A stretch of DNA of 64,000 nucleotides from assembly GCA_965112735.1 (NCBI GenBank), contig OZ218955.1:1922001-1986000 (forward strand), in the 5' to 3' direction. Below, piece by piece: positions 22,270-52,300 of the stretch. The translations under genes and the position numbers were made by a program. Source of the stretch: Phaeosaccion multiseriatum (lineage: Eukaryota > Ochrophyta, other classes). The notes beneath the pieces were generated by a model that was not told where the DNA came from, ran no database searches, and worked only from the letters and a program-made list of their open reading frames with translations. The stretch's first letter is position 1, and the number at the start of each line of letters is the position of its first letter.

Positions 22270-23538
22270 GTGGTGGTTGCACTCATCCTGCTGGGGGGTG
22301 GCTTGGATCTGGGCGAGGGGAAGTGGCGACTTCTGCTGCTGCTGCTGGTGAGTATGATCGAAGGTCCAGCTTCTCTTACGCCCCCCGAGGGCAACGTCCT
22401 CCACCACCCCCTCCTCCTCCCTTGGGAAACTCTGTCCACTCTGCTGCTGCTGCTCGTCGCTTCCGCAGGCCTGTCCCTCCCTCCTCTCTCCTTGCCAGTC
22501 CGATGAAGAGCTACCCCGACTCAGTTCTCCATCCGTCGAGCCCGCAGTACTGCTACTCACGGAGCTCGGCGGGGTAGGCGAGAGCGTCCGATCCTCCCCT
22601 CCTCCTACCACTGCACACTTCCCCTTGCCGCGGCCTCGCCCCCCCCGACAGCCTCGCTCTCGCCTCTTTAGCCTTCCCCTCATCATCTCCTCATCATGTG
22701 CAACATTCCCATCCCCGCCCAACCCACCTCCCCCCCCCTCCTCCTGCTGCTGCTGCCGCTGCTGCTGAGGCTGCAGGGGTAAGGAATGGTGGCGGTGAGA
22801 GCGCATCTGCTGCTCCAACTGCTGGTGCGGGAAAGCGCTCGCGGGGGGCGCGGGGGGAGACCTACCCCGGCCGTGTCTCTGCTGGGGCGAGACTGAAGCT
22901 GCGTGTACTGGCACCATGGGTATGGTTCTAGGACCCACTGTAGAGGGGTGTGTCACCGAACGCGTGAGTGAGTGCGAGCGTGGGGGACCCACAGACCTCG
23001 CCCTCGGGCCGGATCGGCCGCTGTTCATATTCATGTTCCCCTGGTGGTGGTGGTGGTGGTGGTGATGGTGCTGCTGCTGCTGTTGCTGTTCTGGCCCACG
23101 TCGGTGCTGCTCGTGCGGGTAGTAGGAACGAACATGAGGAGGCTGATGCTGCAAGGGAGTCAGTGTTTGCTCGTTATTGTTGCCCGGCATTCTGCTGAAG
23201 CTGTCCCTCCTCCGGATCCGCTGTGGGGAGAGCGACGACGCGGGTCTCTCGAGCTGCCCATCTCGAGTCCGCTGCTGGTTTGGGTGGCCGGCAGCGGAGC
23301 TTGGCACCCCTTTCTCGGGCCCTGGTTGCTGCTGCTGCTGCTGCGGCGGTTGGTGCTGATTGCTGATGTGATTGAACCGGTGCAGGCATTGCTGTGCCAG
23401 AGGTGCGCCCTGCGCCTGTGGTCCCCCCCCTGCCCCTACCCCAAGGCCAGCCTCCTTCATCTTCATTAAGTGAGCTCCCGACCTCTTCCCCTGTCCTCCC
23501 CTGCAGCCCCGCGTACGTCGCTGAGTCGGAAGTGGCAT
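22003..23538 (-). CDS. Gln/His-rich protein with basic C-terminal motif, unknown
   Basis: An uninterrupted frame of 511 codons from the ATG at 23538 (MPLPTQRRTRGCRGG), ending in TAA at 22003. It has Gln tracts (CAG, read as CTG on the plus strand), a His tract of nine residues (near 23040-23065), Gly runs and many Ser/Pro/Arg pairs (GPRARSVGPPRSHSLTRS). The C-terminal part is less repetitive: SHVSYFSTSPGSFLKAKRRR followed by VSDRIAAMASPSYSF. KAKRRR could serve as a nuclear localisation signal. The composition resembles transcription or RNA-binding regulators, but no domain is recognised. The complementary strand gives only Leu/Ser/Pro frames, and codon third positions vary in the non-repeat parts, favouring this strand. 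It is head to head with the TMEM230 gene across 357 bp that include a C17 run. Confidence 0.6.
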
Positions 23539-23801
23539 CCTTGGAAGGAAAATGGGGAACAAGGAGGACTTTCTTCGGCGCTACGCAAGGAGACTCTTCG
23601 TGCAGAGATGCCTCGCGACTGATGCAGCACCTGCTTCCCCACCGAGGCCTCCCCCCTCTACTACTTTCGCTGCTCTGCTGAAGCACGCTTGTGATTTTCT
23701 TTTCTGCATGTGTCCAGCGGGGAGGTATCTTTACGCCGAGCGAGGAGCCCAAACGGTTGGCTTTTTAGAAAAAAACTGAAACTGAATCCAAAAATATCTA
23801 G

Positions 23802-23818
23802 CCCCCCCCCCCCCCCCC
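23802..23818. repeat. Poly-C run in divergent spacer
   Basis: About seventeen consecutive C residues between the divergent Gln/His-rich (-) and TMEM230 (+) genes. It is part of the 357-bp spacer 23539-23895, which must hold both promoters. Confidence 0.8.
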
Positions 23819-23895
23819 TATTAAAGAGATGAGCTCTGAGGTAAGCCCAGCTAGTCCCTCCCTTGAATCCTCTTCCCCCTTGAGTCTTCCTCGGT

Positions 23896-24587
23896 ATGCC
23901 TCCTTTGTCGCCCATGCCTGAGACGCTCCCCCTTCTTCCCCTCCTCCCCCAGCTCGATGAGAGGGCTGCTCTCCTCTCCTCGCCGGTCGAAGGGGGGGGA
24001 GAAAGGCCAGCGGCGGGCGCAGCTTCAAGGGTAGACTCCGTCGGCGGCGTTGCGGGTCCGAGACAAAGGACGGGTAAGAACGCCCAGCCAGAGGAGCAGC
24101 GGAAGCCGGCGATCCGACGCCACCGCCCCCGCTACCGGCTCGCCCAGGAACCGCCCCCTCCCAGAACCACGCTGGCGGCGGCGCTCATGCTTGTCTCCGG
24201 CTCCATGCTCCTCTTCTTTGGGGTGCTTCTGTGGATGGACAACAGAGGCGTGACGGAGGGCATGTCGGAGAGGGAGGAGGAGCTGCGGGACGTGCAGCGG
24301 GAGCGCGGACAGAGCATGGTAGTGCTTGGAGGAATACGTAAGTGAGCCATGGATGGCGTGCAGTAGTGAACTTGACAGGCTCTTAACGCATTTGCTTCCC
24401 CCCGCTCCCTCTTCCATTCCCTGTGTGTGTGTGTCTTGTCCTGCCAAAATCGGCCGGCCAAACAACCTCTACTTGGCGAACCAAAGTCTTCACTCCGGGC
24501 AGCTACGCGAGCATAAATCTTCTGGGAGCGTATCTGGGGTGGCCCGGGTGGACTTATGATGCAGTGCCCTCCTACGACGAGGACTGA
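23896..24587 (+). CDS. TMEM230 family membrane protein
   Basis: Two exons, 23896-24337 and 24487-24587, joined in phase 1 to give 180 residues. The first ~95 residues are a polar, Pro/Arg-rich cytosolic tail. Helix 1 is TTLAAALMLVSGSMLLFFGV, then a short charged loop (REEELRDVQRERGQS). Helix 2 is MVVLGGILFTPGSYASINLL, and the C-terminus is LGWPGWTYDAVPSYDED. The sequence ILFTPGSYASINL and the terminal YDAVPSYDED match the TMEM230 pattern (LVFLPGFYHL... YSYDDIPDFDD). In animals TMEM230 is a two-pass protein of secretory, recycling and synaptic vesicles. By analogy this is a vesicle-traffic protein. The long N-tail is larger than in animal members, and the first methionine could differ. Confidence 0.85.
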
Positions 24588-26378
24588 CGGAGCTGGCTCT
24601 CATCGAGTTAGACGACATTCGCTCGGTTGGCAAGAGGGCCGCCACGTGTGTGTCGGAGAGAGAGAAAGGCGAAGGTTCAGACGGAGGGTTGACGTTCAAA
24701 ATTCCGTCAAGAGTTCGTCAGAGGGACGGACAAGCGTGGGGCCCCTCCGCACTCCCCCACCGTCGGAACGGACCCACCCCGGCCTGCCTGTGGGGAGATG
24801 AGGAGCGGATGATACCGACCCGCTCCTCCCCTCGCTTCCCCTCCGGCGCGGCGCTCGCTTGCACTCACCCGTGACTGGCAACAGGCGCCACACTCAAGGG
24901 CCTTTCCGCGGGAGTGCAGAGAGAGAGAGAGAGACACGATTCTGACCTTCATGCCGCTTTATTTAGAGGGTTTCGATGGGAGAGTCAGTGGAACAAGTCC
25001 TTTGCTGCTTGGACTGTAGCGCTGAAGACGTAGTGCCTGTCTGCCTGCCTGTCTGCCTGCCTGTCTGCCTGCCTGTCTGCCTGTTTATCTGCCTGCCTGC
25101 ATGCATGCATGCCTACCCTGGCAGCCCTGAGCTGGAGGACTCATTCTCTCTCTCTCACACACACACACACACGTCTGTCTAGCGCTTCCTCCTGGCCTTG
25201 AGGAGGGAGAGGGGCCCAATCAGAATAAAGTGTATCGCTAAAGTGTGGCAGAGCTGAAGGCGGGTCAAGTGCTTCGGGGATGATGGGCAAGTGAATCAAG
25301 GGAGAGACAAGCTGGTGAAAGCTTGTTGGCGAGTCTCGGGAAGAAGGAACAAGCGCTCTTGCTCTGTTACGGGGAAGCACCTGTTGACGTTGTTGTCGTG
25401 CGATAAGAGAGCGGTCGTCGCCCTCCCATTCGGCCCCAATTTGTGTGGTGTAGTAGGTTTATGCATTGTTCACTTGTTTGTTGTTACCATATCAGTCCCC
25501 GGCCTCAGATATATACTTTCGATATATAATATATACAATCACACGCCACACAGTCGGGAGGGGCAGAGACGTCGACTTCGTTCGAAGTGCTCTCGACCCA
25601 GCCATAGGGCACTACTCCTCCACTTCTCTCCTCCTCCTCCTCCCTCCTCCTCCTCCACTACTCCTCCACTTCTCTCCTCCTCCTCCTCCTCCTCCTCCTC
25701 CTCCTCCTCCTCCTCCCTCCTCCTCCTCCTCCTCCTCCTCCTCCTCCTCTTCCAAAGGGGTATACATACGTACACCTTTGGTAAGGAAGGGGTGGACTCG
25801 GCTCCTCCTCCATGGTTAGATGAGTGCTCCTCCTCCGTGGATAGATAAAGCCCCTTCGTCTCCGTCCCGCATGCTCCGTTGCTGCACTGGGTGTGTCCCG
25901 CTCCTCGTCTGTCTGCCTCCCTTACTGCGCTTTAATATATAAATCACCCCTCCTCCTCTAAAGTCTACTATTAAAGCACAAATAAAGCATACCCACCCAT
26001 GGGCCCGTTTCGCCCGAGTGTCTCTCTCTCTCTCTCTCGCTCTTCCGCTCAGTCTACCTCTCTTCTTTAGCTACGCTACACTGCTTCTCCCCCTCCACGA
26101 GAGCCACAGCACGCTTTCGAACCACGGAATGGCCAAGGATAATCAACGCTGCTCCCTTCCATGTCCAGAGCTTGCTTGAATCCCTCGCCCCCTCCACACC
26201 CTCTCCGCCCCTTGCTGGTTCGCCAATACAAATCACGTTTCCGTTTCAAAAATCGTCGGTCCATCCACGCACCCTCCCCCCTCGTCCTTCTCGAATATAC
26301 ACAGCTGGCGACGACAGGTGTCCTCCAACGCCCGCCCACTCGCACGCGTACCACCACACTGATTGTCTCCCTCTCCCC

Positions 26379-26412
<34 letters not shown>

Positions 26413-26774
26413 TCTCTCTCTCTCTTTCTCCTCTTCACTCCCCCTCCCTCCCGTCCCCATTCCTTACGCTGCACTTGAATGACAAGGGTGCGGAGGAGCT
26501 TCCTGCTGCCGACATTGCTGACCTGTTTGGCGATACAGCAGTTGGTGATACAGCCGCGCATTGGGGAGAGAGGGGAGGGGTTCGCTTCAGAGGGTTGCCG
26601 AGGCAAGGCGGCCCGGCTAATGAATGCACTCATTCGGCCGAAGAAGGAACAGCACGGAACAAGTAAGAAGGAACAAAGAAAGAGACAACAAGGTACGGAC
26701 AGTCACTCACTCATACACTCACACACGTACTCTCTCACTCACTGACTCACTCACTCACTCACTCATTCATTCAC
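24588..26774. other. Spacer, no supported gene
   Basis: Contains a (GCCT)n block (25030-25110), (CT)n/(AC)n near 25145-25175, a TATA-rich patch at 25508-25535, a TCC array (25620-25750), AT-rich DNA with AATAAA at 25980, a TTC/TC tract (26383-26430), one copy of the dispersed TTGGTGATACAG element (26531-26553) and a CACT block (26700-26774). A minus-strand stretch at 26410-26550 could be a further exon of the DUF2358-like gene, but this is not shown. Confidence 0.5.
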
Positions 26775-26907
26775 TCACCAGTTTGTGGAGTACTCCCAGA
26801 GGTTCCGCTTAATGACATTGTCAAAAGTGTGTTCGTAAATACGCCCCTGATCGTCGAGCGTGTAGAGGCTGTTTGTGGAGATGAGAGCAAACGTAAGACA
26901 GAGAGAG

Positions 26908-26944
<37 letters not shown>

Positions 26945-29211
26945 GTGTGTGAGAGAGAGAGGGTACAAAGGACGAGGAAAAACACACGCGATGGATGGAA
27001 AGAAAGAGAATGACACATCGATAGGAAGCGGGACAAGAGAGCATGTCGGGGGCGAGCGAGTTCATAACCACCACACGCTTCCGACTATCTCTCTCTCTCT
27101 GTGCCCCGTGAATCGATCCATACTCTTTGACCACTTGGGGTATGGAACGCGTGGAAGGGAGGGGTTGGGGCGGCATCCATCATTCTACGAAGAACAACGC
27201 AATGTCACCCATGAAGAAACGCCACCACCATCAAGAGCACCAGCACTAGCGGCACCAGCACTATCAGTACCAGCACGGGCAGCAGCGCCTCTTGGACAAG
27301 GCCTGATGCACTGAAACTGATGAAACTGACACTCGCCTGTTGGCGTCGAGTACGTATTCTTCCTTGCCCAGCAGGGGGGTGCCGAAGGTGAGCTGTAACC
27401 GAAGCTCCACTTGCTGCGGTCGGTTGGACGACCGTCCATCAAGCGAGAGAGAGAGAGGGGGGGGGGGGAGAGGGAGAGGGAGGGGGAGAGAGAGAGAGAG
27501 AGGGAGAGTGTGAGAGGGCGAGAGAGCGAGAGAGAGAGAGAGAGAGAGAGAGCACAAACAGCACGCAGCAGACGGACACACGGACAGGCGGAGCGGCGCA
27601 CAGATCCGAGGTGCGCGGTGGTGACGTCAGTGACACGTCAGTGAGGGAGCTCAGTCCAAGCGTGTTTTACGCCACCAGAGGAGGCGAGTGTGTATCGCCT
27701 GAACCACGCTGGCCAGCTCTTTCGTCCGCTTGTTTGTTTGTTTGCCTGCATGTCTGCCTCTCTCTGACTCTCTCTCTCTTCTCCCCCTCTCCCTATTCTC
27801 CCTCCCTCCCTCTCTCTCTCTCTCTCCTCTTAAGAAGGGTACTATCGTGCAAAAGCAAAGGCGCGTATGGTCGTCTGTACCGCACCTTCTTGGAAGTATC
27901 GTAATGGGTGCGGAGGATGCGCACTTCCGGCACAGAGCCGCCCCCTGCTATCCGCCCAATGAGCCGCAGCGACGCGAACAGCGCACCGTACATTCTCTTT
28001 CCCTTACTTAGTGTGCCCTTCGGGTCCTGAGGAGGAGGAGGAGGAGGAGCAGGAGGAAGAAGAAGAGGTGGAGGAGGAGGAGGAGGAGTAGGAGGAGGAG
28101 GAGGAGGAGGAGGAGGAGGGGGCGGTGGGAGGAGGGCGGTGCGAGGGATGGGGGAGGGGAGGGAGGAAAAGTGTATGAGACGCTGGAGGAGCGCGGGGGA
28201 ACAGAGCACGGGGGTGCTTTGTGTTTGAATAGGGAGCGCATTCATGGCCAGACAAAAAACCTCCATGGCCAGGCCAATTGCCGAGGGGGAAAGGAAAAAG
28301 GTTTTACCACCAACTAGCAACAATCAGGGGTGAGTGAGGAGTTAGTCAGCAGAGGTGCTCACCTTGAGCACAATCTCGGGTGTGAAGATGTCCATATTGG
28401 GTGCCTGCTCGAAGAGGAGGGGTACGTCCTTCTGCAGCGTGTCAATCGCCTCTCCCAAGTTACACGTAAAGTTCTGCTTCTCCTCCCGCTGCCTCCGCTC
28501 CTCAAACCCCTCATTTTCAGGTATTCCCGTTGCCGAAAGCACGCTTCCACAAGCCTCGGCGGGCCTCGCTCCTCCCGTGGCCGCCGATGATGATGAAGAA
28601 GAGCGAGCCCCTGACAGGGATTCTGGCGAAGAGGAGCGAAGATAGAGGCCGGCGAAGCCCCCCTCAGGAACAGGAAGTACAGACGATAGGTAAAAGGGTT
28701 CCGACGAAGCCGGGAGCGAGGAGTGGAAGGAGGCAGCTGCCGCCGAAACTGAGGCTTTTCGCCGCGGCCTCCACGCGCCCGCTGCTACAGGGGCTGCCCT
28801 TCTCCGAAGGCCAGCCGTCGGTGGTAGTGGGATTTCCACCCTAGATCGTGAATCTTCTGAAGCGCCAGCTCCTGCAGACGCCCTTCGCCTCTCTGCTGCC
28901 GCTGCTGGAGCTGAAGACGAAGAGGTTGAAGAGGAGGCGAAGGCAGTCTGCCCCTCTCCCCATCCTCCATCACCAGTCCCACTGCGACTGCAGCTGCTTG
29001 TACCTGGGCGAGGTCTACACCGGCCGCTTCTTCTGAGCGGTGGAGAGAAGGCAGCGGCCTGTCTGGGGAGGACAGGCGCAGGACGCATATGTAATTCCTT
29101 CATTGGCGTGGTGCCTGTTGCCGCTCCGGCACCAAACGCGGGGCCCGCCGCTGCTGTCGCCGCGGCAGCAGCAGCAGCTGCTAGACACGCCCTCATCGAC
29201 TTCACAAGCAT
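26775..29211 (-). CDS. Plastid-targeted DUF2358-like (NTF2/SnoaL-fold) protein
   Basis: Four exons: 29211-28363, 28026-27886, 27413-27337, 26868-26775; 386 residues. The ATG at 29211 gives MLVKSMRACLAAAAAAAA, a signal-peptide-like hydrophobic stretch, then GPAFGAG. That is small residues with Phe at the predicted +1, like the ASAFAP motif of red-derived secondary plastids, followed by a long Arg/Ser/Pro-rich presequence. The conserved part is LGEAIDTLQKDVPLLFEQAP, MDIFTPEIVLKDPKGTLSKG, MYGALFASLRLIGRI, VELRLQLTFGTPLLGKEEYV and YTLDDQGRIYEHTFDNVI, matching the DUF2358 pattern of a small alpha+beta cone-like fold. Function unknown; known relatives are mostly plastid or cyanobacterial. Intron 3 (26869-27336) has a GC donor. 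The stop follows TGG directly at a GTGAGT, so a further exon cannot be excluded. Confidence 0.68.
27331..27342 (-). other. Non-canonical GC donor, DUF2358-like intron 3
   Basis: The exon ends GCCAACAG and the intron starts GCGAGT on the minus strand. The acceptor AAACAG at 26869 restores an AGC Ser codon and continues YTLDDQGRIYEH in frame. No nearby GT gives a usable frame. Confidence 0.72.
28078..28122. repeat. (GGA)n short tract
   Basis: GGA-rich stretch (28030-28125) in the intron 28027-28362 of the DUF2358-like gene. It is TCC on the transcribed strand and borders the exon-2 acceptor. Confidence 0.75.
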
Positions 29212-29738
29212 TGCTGCCCCCCCTCTCCCTGATCCTTTAATCCCTCTCCTCTGTAGGAGAGGCTGTTCGCTGAGAGTTGCCCCAGCCAGGATAAGACGCC
29301 CCAGCCAATGCCCTCTCGCACAGTGCCGCTTCGCCACGCAGTAGTGCAGAGAGCTCTGCTTGATACTCCACCTTTCAAACCTTTTGTTTTGTCTGTCTTT
29401 TCGTTTAATTAGCCCTCTGACTCCTCCCTCGATTCTCCTTCGAAAATCGAGCTGAAATTCAAATACGCGTCCACCGGGCCCGTGGATACATGCATGAGCG
29501 AGACACTTGGAGGCATCCCACTGTCTCGTCGGCCGAGCTCCCTAGGCCAATCCAACCCACTCGCTGTGGAGAGAAAGATATCACCGCTGCTTCCTTCGTC
29601 TGTGCCTCGTCTCGTGTCTCTTTCGAGGGAGAGAGCTAGACAAGAGAGCGAGAGGGAGAGAGACAAGTGGGGGGACCGTAGGATTGCGTACTCGAGCAAA
29701 GGAGGGGGAAGAGGAGGAGATTGGGCAGGGTAGGCAGG
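29212..29738. promoter_or_regulatory. Divergent spacer between two plastid-complex genes
   Basis: The DUF2358-like gene (-) and CDC48 (+) start 527 bp apart and divergent. Both encode N-terminal signal-peptide-like leaders. No TATA box is obvious. The spacer is GA/TC-mixed with a GAGAGAGA stretch at 29625-29670. Confidence 0.35.
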
Positions 29739-38578
<8,840 letters not shown>

Positions 38579-39675
38579 AATGGATGGTGGTGGTGGTGGT
38601 TAGGGTGACAGCAGAGGGCAGCAGCGAGACATGGTCAGCACAAGGCAACCGGACGGGCCTACTCACGAGTGGGTGATTGATTGATTGATTGATTGATTGA
38701 AAGGGAAAGGCCATGCCGTGCAATACGTGCGGTTGCCGTGTGTTTCTGCTGCCTTCGGGGGAGGGAGGGAGTGTCTCGCATCGGCTTTTGGCTGTGCGGC
38801 CGCCACAAGCACTCCAGTCCAGACATCTTGAGGAAGGAAGGAAGGAAGGAAGGAAGAAGTATAATGGCAGTGATGGAAGGGAGGAAGAAGTCTGGTGCCA
38901 TGCGATGGACACCACACCCACCCACCTGCGCCTTCCGAGGGGAAGGAAGGAGAGAGCGCGAGCGAGAGTGACGGCGAGCGGTGCCCAGCATTTTGAGTGG
39001 GTTGAGCGTAGAGGGGGTGGGGTAGGGTGTGGGGTAGGGGGGGGATCGGAGGAGGGAATAGTAGGGGAGTGGGTGGCAGTGGATGGCAGGGGATGAATGA
39101 ACGTGGGTGGCGGGCGCGTGAAGGAGGAGGGTGGAGGGTGGAGGCGGCTTGTGTGCTTGTTTGGGAGCTTTGTGCTTTGGGGGAGAGCTGCAGAGTGCAG
39201 ACTGCAGCATTATTAATGCAGGTTTCTTCTTCTACTGGGGATTTTTAGGCATTGGAAGAAAAGGGCCGATACGTAACGTCAAGTTTCTGAAACGGCTAAG
39301 ACGTTCGAAATGCCACGGTCGGTCTACTTCAAAAATAACAACAAAAACGAGGGAAATGGGCAGACAGCCCTTTACTGTGTGTGGGGGGTTTTTGCAAGCC
39401 GATGTTGCCACAGAAAGGAGGAGGCATAGGAGGCATGGATTCAGGGAAGGAAGCTGAACAAGTGTACCCTAGCCCTCCCCCCGCGCCTCGGGAGACTTCC
39501 TGACTCCGCGGGTGCTGCCCTCGTCCAAGGGGGTGGTGGGCTGCAAGACGGAAAGAAGCGGAAGCATAGACACGAGTACGGTGTACATCACTCCGCCCGC
39601 AGGCCTAGCAGCACAGAGACCCAGACGAGCGGCGTGCGCACACACAGGACACTCAGCGACAGAACGTCTTGAGAA
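38579..39675. other. Spacer after CDC48, no gene seen
   Basis: The CDC48 3' end and the upstream part of the next gene. It holds a TGATTGAT block (38671-38700), a GGAA run (38832-38856), one to two ATCCACTGCC-type elements (39067-39090) and an A-rich patch (39330-39350). A plus-strand open frame through 39512-39675 has no ATG and may be 5' untranslated sequence. Confidence 0.5.
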
Positions 39676-48206
<8,531 letters not shown>

Positions 48207-49323
48207 AGGGAGGGAGGGACGGAGGAATGGAGGGACAGAGGGACGGAGAGAGGAAGGAAGGAAGGAAGGAAGGAAGGAAGGAAGGGAGGGAGGGAGGGAG
48301 GGAGGGAGGGAGGGAGGGAGGGAAGGTGGGTGGGAGGGAGGGAGGGAGGGAGGGAGGGAGGGAGAGAGGGAGAGAGGTAGTGACGGAGAGAGTGAGAGAG
48401 GCAGATAGGAGGGAGGGAGGGAGGGAGGGAGGGAAGGGGTTGTGTAGAGACGTGACGGATGCACAGTAAAGGGAGTGAACTCGTACATGGAGGGGAGGGG
48501 AGCGGGGGGTTTGAGAAGGCCGTGAGTAGGTAGGTAGGTAGGTAGGTAGGTAGGAAGGAGGTAGGTAGGTAGGTAGGTAGGTAGGTAGGAAGGAGGTAGG
48601 TAGGTAGGTAGGTACGTCGATGTGTTGGTGCGTTGGGGTCTTTGCTATAGCCTGAACGACCCACACAGCTACAAGGACGGAAGGACGGACGGACGGAAGG
48701 AAGGAAGGGAGGGAGGGAGGGAGGAAGGAAGGAAAGAAGGAAGGAAGGAAGGAAGGAAGGAAGGAAGGAAGGAAGGAAGGAAGGAAGGAAGGAAGGAAGG
48801 AAGGAAGGAAGGAAGGAAGGAAGTGATAGAATGTGGTAGAAAGGCGATTGAGCCAAAACATGCACAGTTGAGAACCTTTGGGCTCCGGCGGACAACAGCA
48901 GCAGTTGCGATAGGATTAGTTTTGTTGGTGTATATTTTACATTGTACTTCGTAGTATATATTTCAAGGTTTTGCAATAGTCCTTTGAGAGCTATCGTACC
49001 CACTAAGGGTTTGATGCTGTAGACTTCTTTCAAATAAATATTCGAATCTTTTGTTCATTCGGCACTTGATACTATAAGTCGGTGATAAATGACAATCTGC
49101 TGCCATCTGCGGTCATCGCATGGATTAGGCATCACCTACAGTGACGTAGCTTGTAGCATGGAGAGGGGGAGGAGTAGAAGGAAGGGCTTCCTCCTCCTCC
49201 TCCTCCTCCTCCTCCTCCTCCTCCTCCTCCTCCTCCTCCTCCTCCTCCTCCTCCTCCTCCTCGTACCACCCCCAAGTAGGCCTGCAAGCAAGCTCAGAGC
49301 CCTTCTCTCCCCCCTCCCTCCCC
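48207..49323. other. Convergent spacer rich in GGGA, GGTA and GGAA arrays
   Basis: Between the stop of the cNMP-RGS gene (+) and the stop of the MYCBPAP-PGK gene (-). Arrays: GGAA/GGGA 48250-48440, GGTA 48524-48615, GGAA 48715-48825. An AT-rich stretch with AATAAA-like sites is at 48930-49060. A TCC tract at 49190-49262 lies just past the minus-strand stop. No gene seen. Confidence 0.7.
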
Positions 49324-52300
49324 CTAATCCTCCTCCTCATCCTCCTCCTCATCATCATCCTCATCCTCCTCATCCTCCTCCAAGAGCTGCCTCTGCCTCA
49401 ACACCTCGGCGAGCTCCAACTCATCAGGCACGGGCGTCCTCGTGCTGACATTATCCAACCTCGGTAGCGGCAGGCCTGTGAGAAGCATCCTGCAGAGTCG
49501 AGCGTCTGCGGCAAGGTGACTGACTCCCAGTCCGCCTCCGAGTTCGATGTCGGAGTCTTCATTTTCGCTGTTCCAGAACCGGGTGGCCCACCTAAGTGAA
49601 TCGACAGTGCAGCGGTAGTACAGCAATAGAGGGAGTGGCATTCAGAATTGAAGGAATGAATGAATGCCCTGAGTGAAGCCAAGTTCATTTCTCTATTTCA
49701 TGCCCTGATTCTGTTTGTACAGCTCATGATTGGAGAAGGAGCAGGAGCAGGAGGAGGAGGAGGAGGAGGAGGAGGAGGAGGAGGGGGAGGAGGAGGAGGA
49801 GGAGGAGGGGGAGGAGGAGGAGGAGGAGGAGGAGGAGGAGGAGGAGGAGGAGGAGGAGGAGGAGGAGGAGGAGGAGGAGGAGGAGGAGGAGGAGGAGGAG
49901 GAGGAGGAGGAGGAGGAGGAGGAGGAGGAGGAGGAGGAGGAGGAGGAGGAGGAGGAGGAGGAGGAGGAGGAGGAGGAGGAGGAGGAGGAGGAGGAGGAGG
50001 AGGAGGAGGAGGAGGAGGAGGAGGAGGAGGAGGAGGAGGAGGAGGAGGAAGAGGAGAGTAATCAACGTCCTCCTACAAGTGTAACACTATGTCTTACCTG
50101 GCCAGAGACCCGCCCACCAATACCGTCACAGGAGCTGTGCCTGCCTCCTTGGCATCTTCATTGTCGTGCGCCGTGATGAGGGTTTCCAGAATGTCACGCG
50201 TGCCTTGCTGGAAGGCATTACACTCCACCACCCCGGGGAGGCCCAGCCACAGTACAGTTTGCGCTTTGGCCACGGCGCTGCGTATGTCAGTGACAGTGAG
50301 TGGGCCGATGTCAAGCGGGTGGAACCCCGGGGGGATGCCTGGATGGAGTAGTTGGTGGATGAAGAGCGCGAGAGAGGGAGTGTTAGTTTGAGTGTTAGTT
50401 TGTTGTGTGATGCACGCACGCACGTATGCTGTCACTTACTAACGCAATCACTCACTCACGCCACACACACGCACTCAGTCACCCACTTACGCACTCACTC
50501 ACTCACTCACTCACTCACTCACTCACTCACTCACTCACTCACTCACTCACTCACTCTCTCACTCTCTCACTCACTCACCCACTCACTCACCCACTCACTC
50601 ACTCACCCACCCACTCACTCACTCACTCACTCACTCACGCACTCACGCACTCACCCTCTCCATCCACGCTCTTCTCAAGCGTCTCTCCGTCATATTCGAA
50701 ACCCTCCGAGGGGTCAACTTCGGTGTGCATAGACACCACAGAGCCGCTGTCCAGCCCTCCTTCTCCTCCTCCCCCCCCCCCACCTCCTCCTCCTCCTCCT
50801 GCTCCTCCTGCTCCTCCTTCTTCATCTTCTCCTGTACTACCACCCTCCTGTCCCTCCTGCCGCCCCTCGCCCTCCTCTTGCCCCTCCTCTTGCTCCTCCT
50901 CCTCTGCCTCCTCGTCGTCGTCGTCCTCATCAAGGTCTTGGCCAGGGAGCACACCAAACTCGTCGACCTGTGTATGAGAGAGAGAGAGGGGGGGAGGGAG
51001 GGAGGGAGGGAGGGAGGGAGGGAGGGAGGGATAGAGAGAGAGAGGGAGGGAGGGAGAGAGGGAGATGGAGGGAAGGATGGAAGGAGGGAAGGAGGGAAGG
51101 AGGGAAGGAGAGAGGGAGGGAAGGAGGGAAGGAGGAAGGAGGCAGTGAAGTGAGTGAGTTGAATCTGCGGAGCATGAGCTACGAGTGAGGCGACTCACGA
51201 CTCTAGACGGGTATATAGAGGCAGTGAAAGGTAGTGAGTGAAGAGTGACGACGCTACATCTAGATTGAGGCAGTGAAATGAAGGGAGTGAGGAGTGAGTC
51301 GAGTGGGGAGCGACGAGAGAGTGGCTTGGTTACGCACGTTGATGTCTCCGACGATGGCGTCTCGTGGCAGCAGGACTGTGACACCCCTCCTTCGCGCCCT
51401 CGTGAGAAGCTGCCGCCCAACCTCCAGCACGTCAGGAGGGTCGCAGGCAGGCACCTTGACAGTTACAGAAAGTGATGGAGATAGGAGGTACAGTCCGTTA
51501 CATACAGGTAGTAACATTAGGCACACACACGCACACCCACACAAACACAAACACAAACGCATACACAAACATACACACGCACACCCCCACACGTTCCACC
51601 TCCTCCACACACAGAGACACTTACCGGATAGCCCAGCGCGGCAAGCATACTAAAGCCCACCCCTCCTACTAGCACCAACTCGTCCACAAGGTTAATGAGG
51701 GAGTCGAGCAGCTGTACCTGCCCCTCCAGGGATTGGCCCCCCACGATGGTGAGGAACGGATGGCGTCGCACAGACGGGCCCGCCGCCGGACTCAACAACG
51801 ACGCGCTCACAACCTGCATAGACTCCGCTGACTCACTCGTGGTCATGGCTTGCGAGGACTGCGTTGATAGAGTAGACTGAGTGAGGAAGTGCAAGTGGGC
51901 AAGGTCGTCGTGTAGGAGATGGCCCACAAACCACGGGCAACCTCCTCCTCCCCCTGCTTCTCCTCCTCCTCCTGCTGCTGCTCCTCCTCCTCCTCCTGCT
52001 TCTCCTCCTCCTCCTCCTCCTCCTCCTCCTCCTCCTCCTCCTCCTCCTCCTGCTGCTGCTGCTTCTCCTCCTCCCGTCCCAGGCCGGCTTCTTCGTAGGG
52101 TGGAGGGGAAAGTGTGTGCGGGGCTTGCATCGTGGAAGGCATTGGGTGCGTTGGTCACAACGGCGTCGATGGCACCGCTCAGCCTCGCCCCTAAGTCATG
52201 CGAGTCCTTCGTATTCCGCACTGCTGCCTCTGTGTCGGCAGGAGGAGAGGGAGAGACATGGCGGTGTGTGCAGGGGGGTGAGGCAGAGGTGGTACAGAGG

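Noticed and set aside
25141-25848. Small genes on either strand in the TMEM230-DUF2358 spacer
   Set aside because: The frames are short, lack splice support and recognisable motifs, and run into repeats.
26410-26633. Extra exons of the DUF2358-like gene downstream of 26775
   Set aside because: The possible join after GTGAGT at 26775 leads to low-complexity sequence with no family resemblance; the stop at 26775 is simpler.
38691-38971. A gene between CDC48 and the cNMP-RGS gene
   Set aside because: Short frames on both strands without domains or splice sites, interrupted by GGAA and TGAT repeats.
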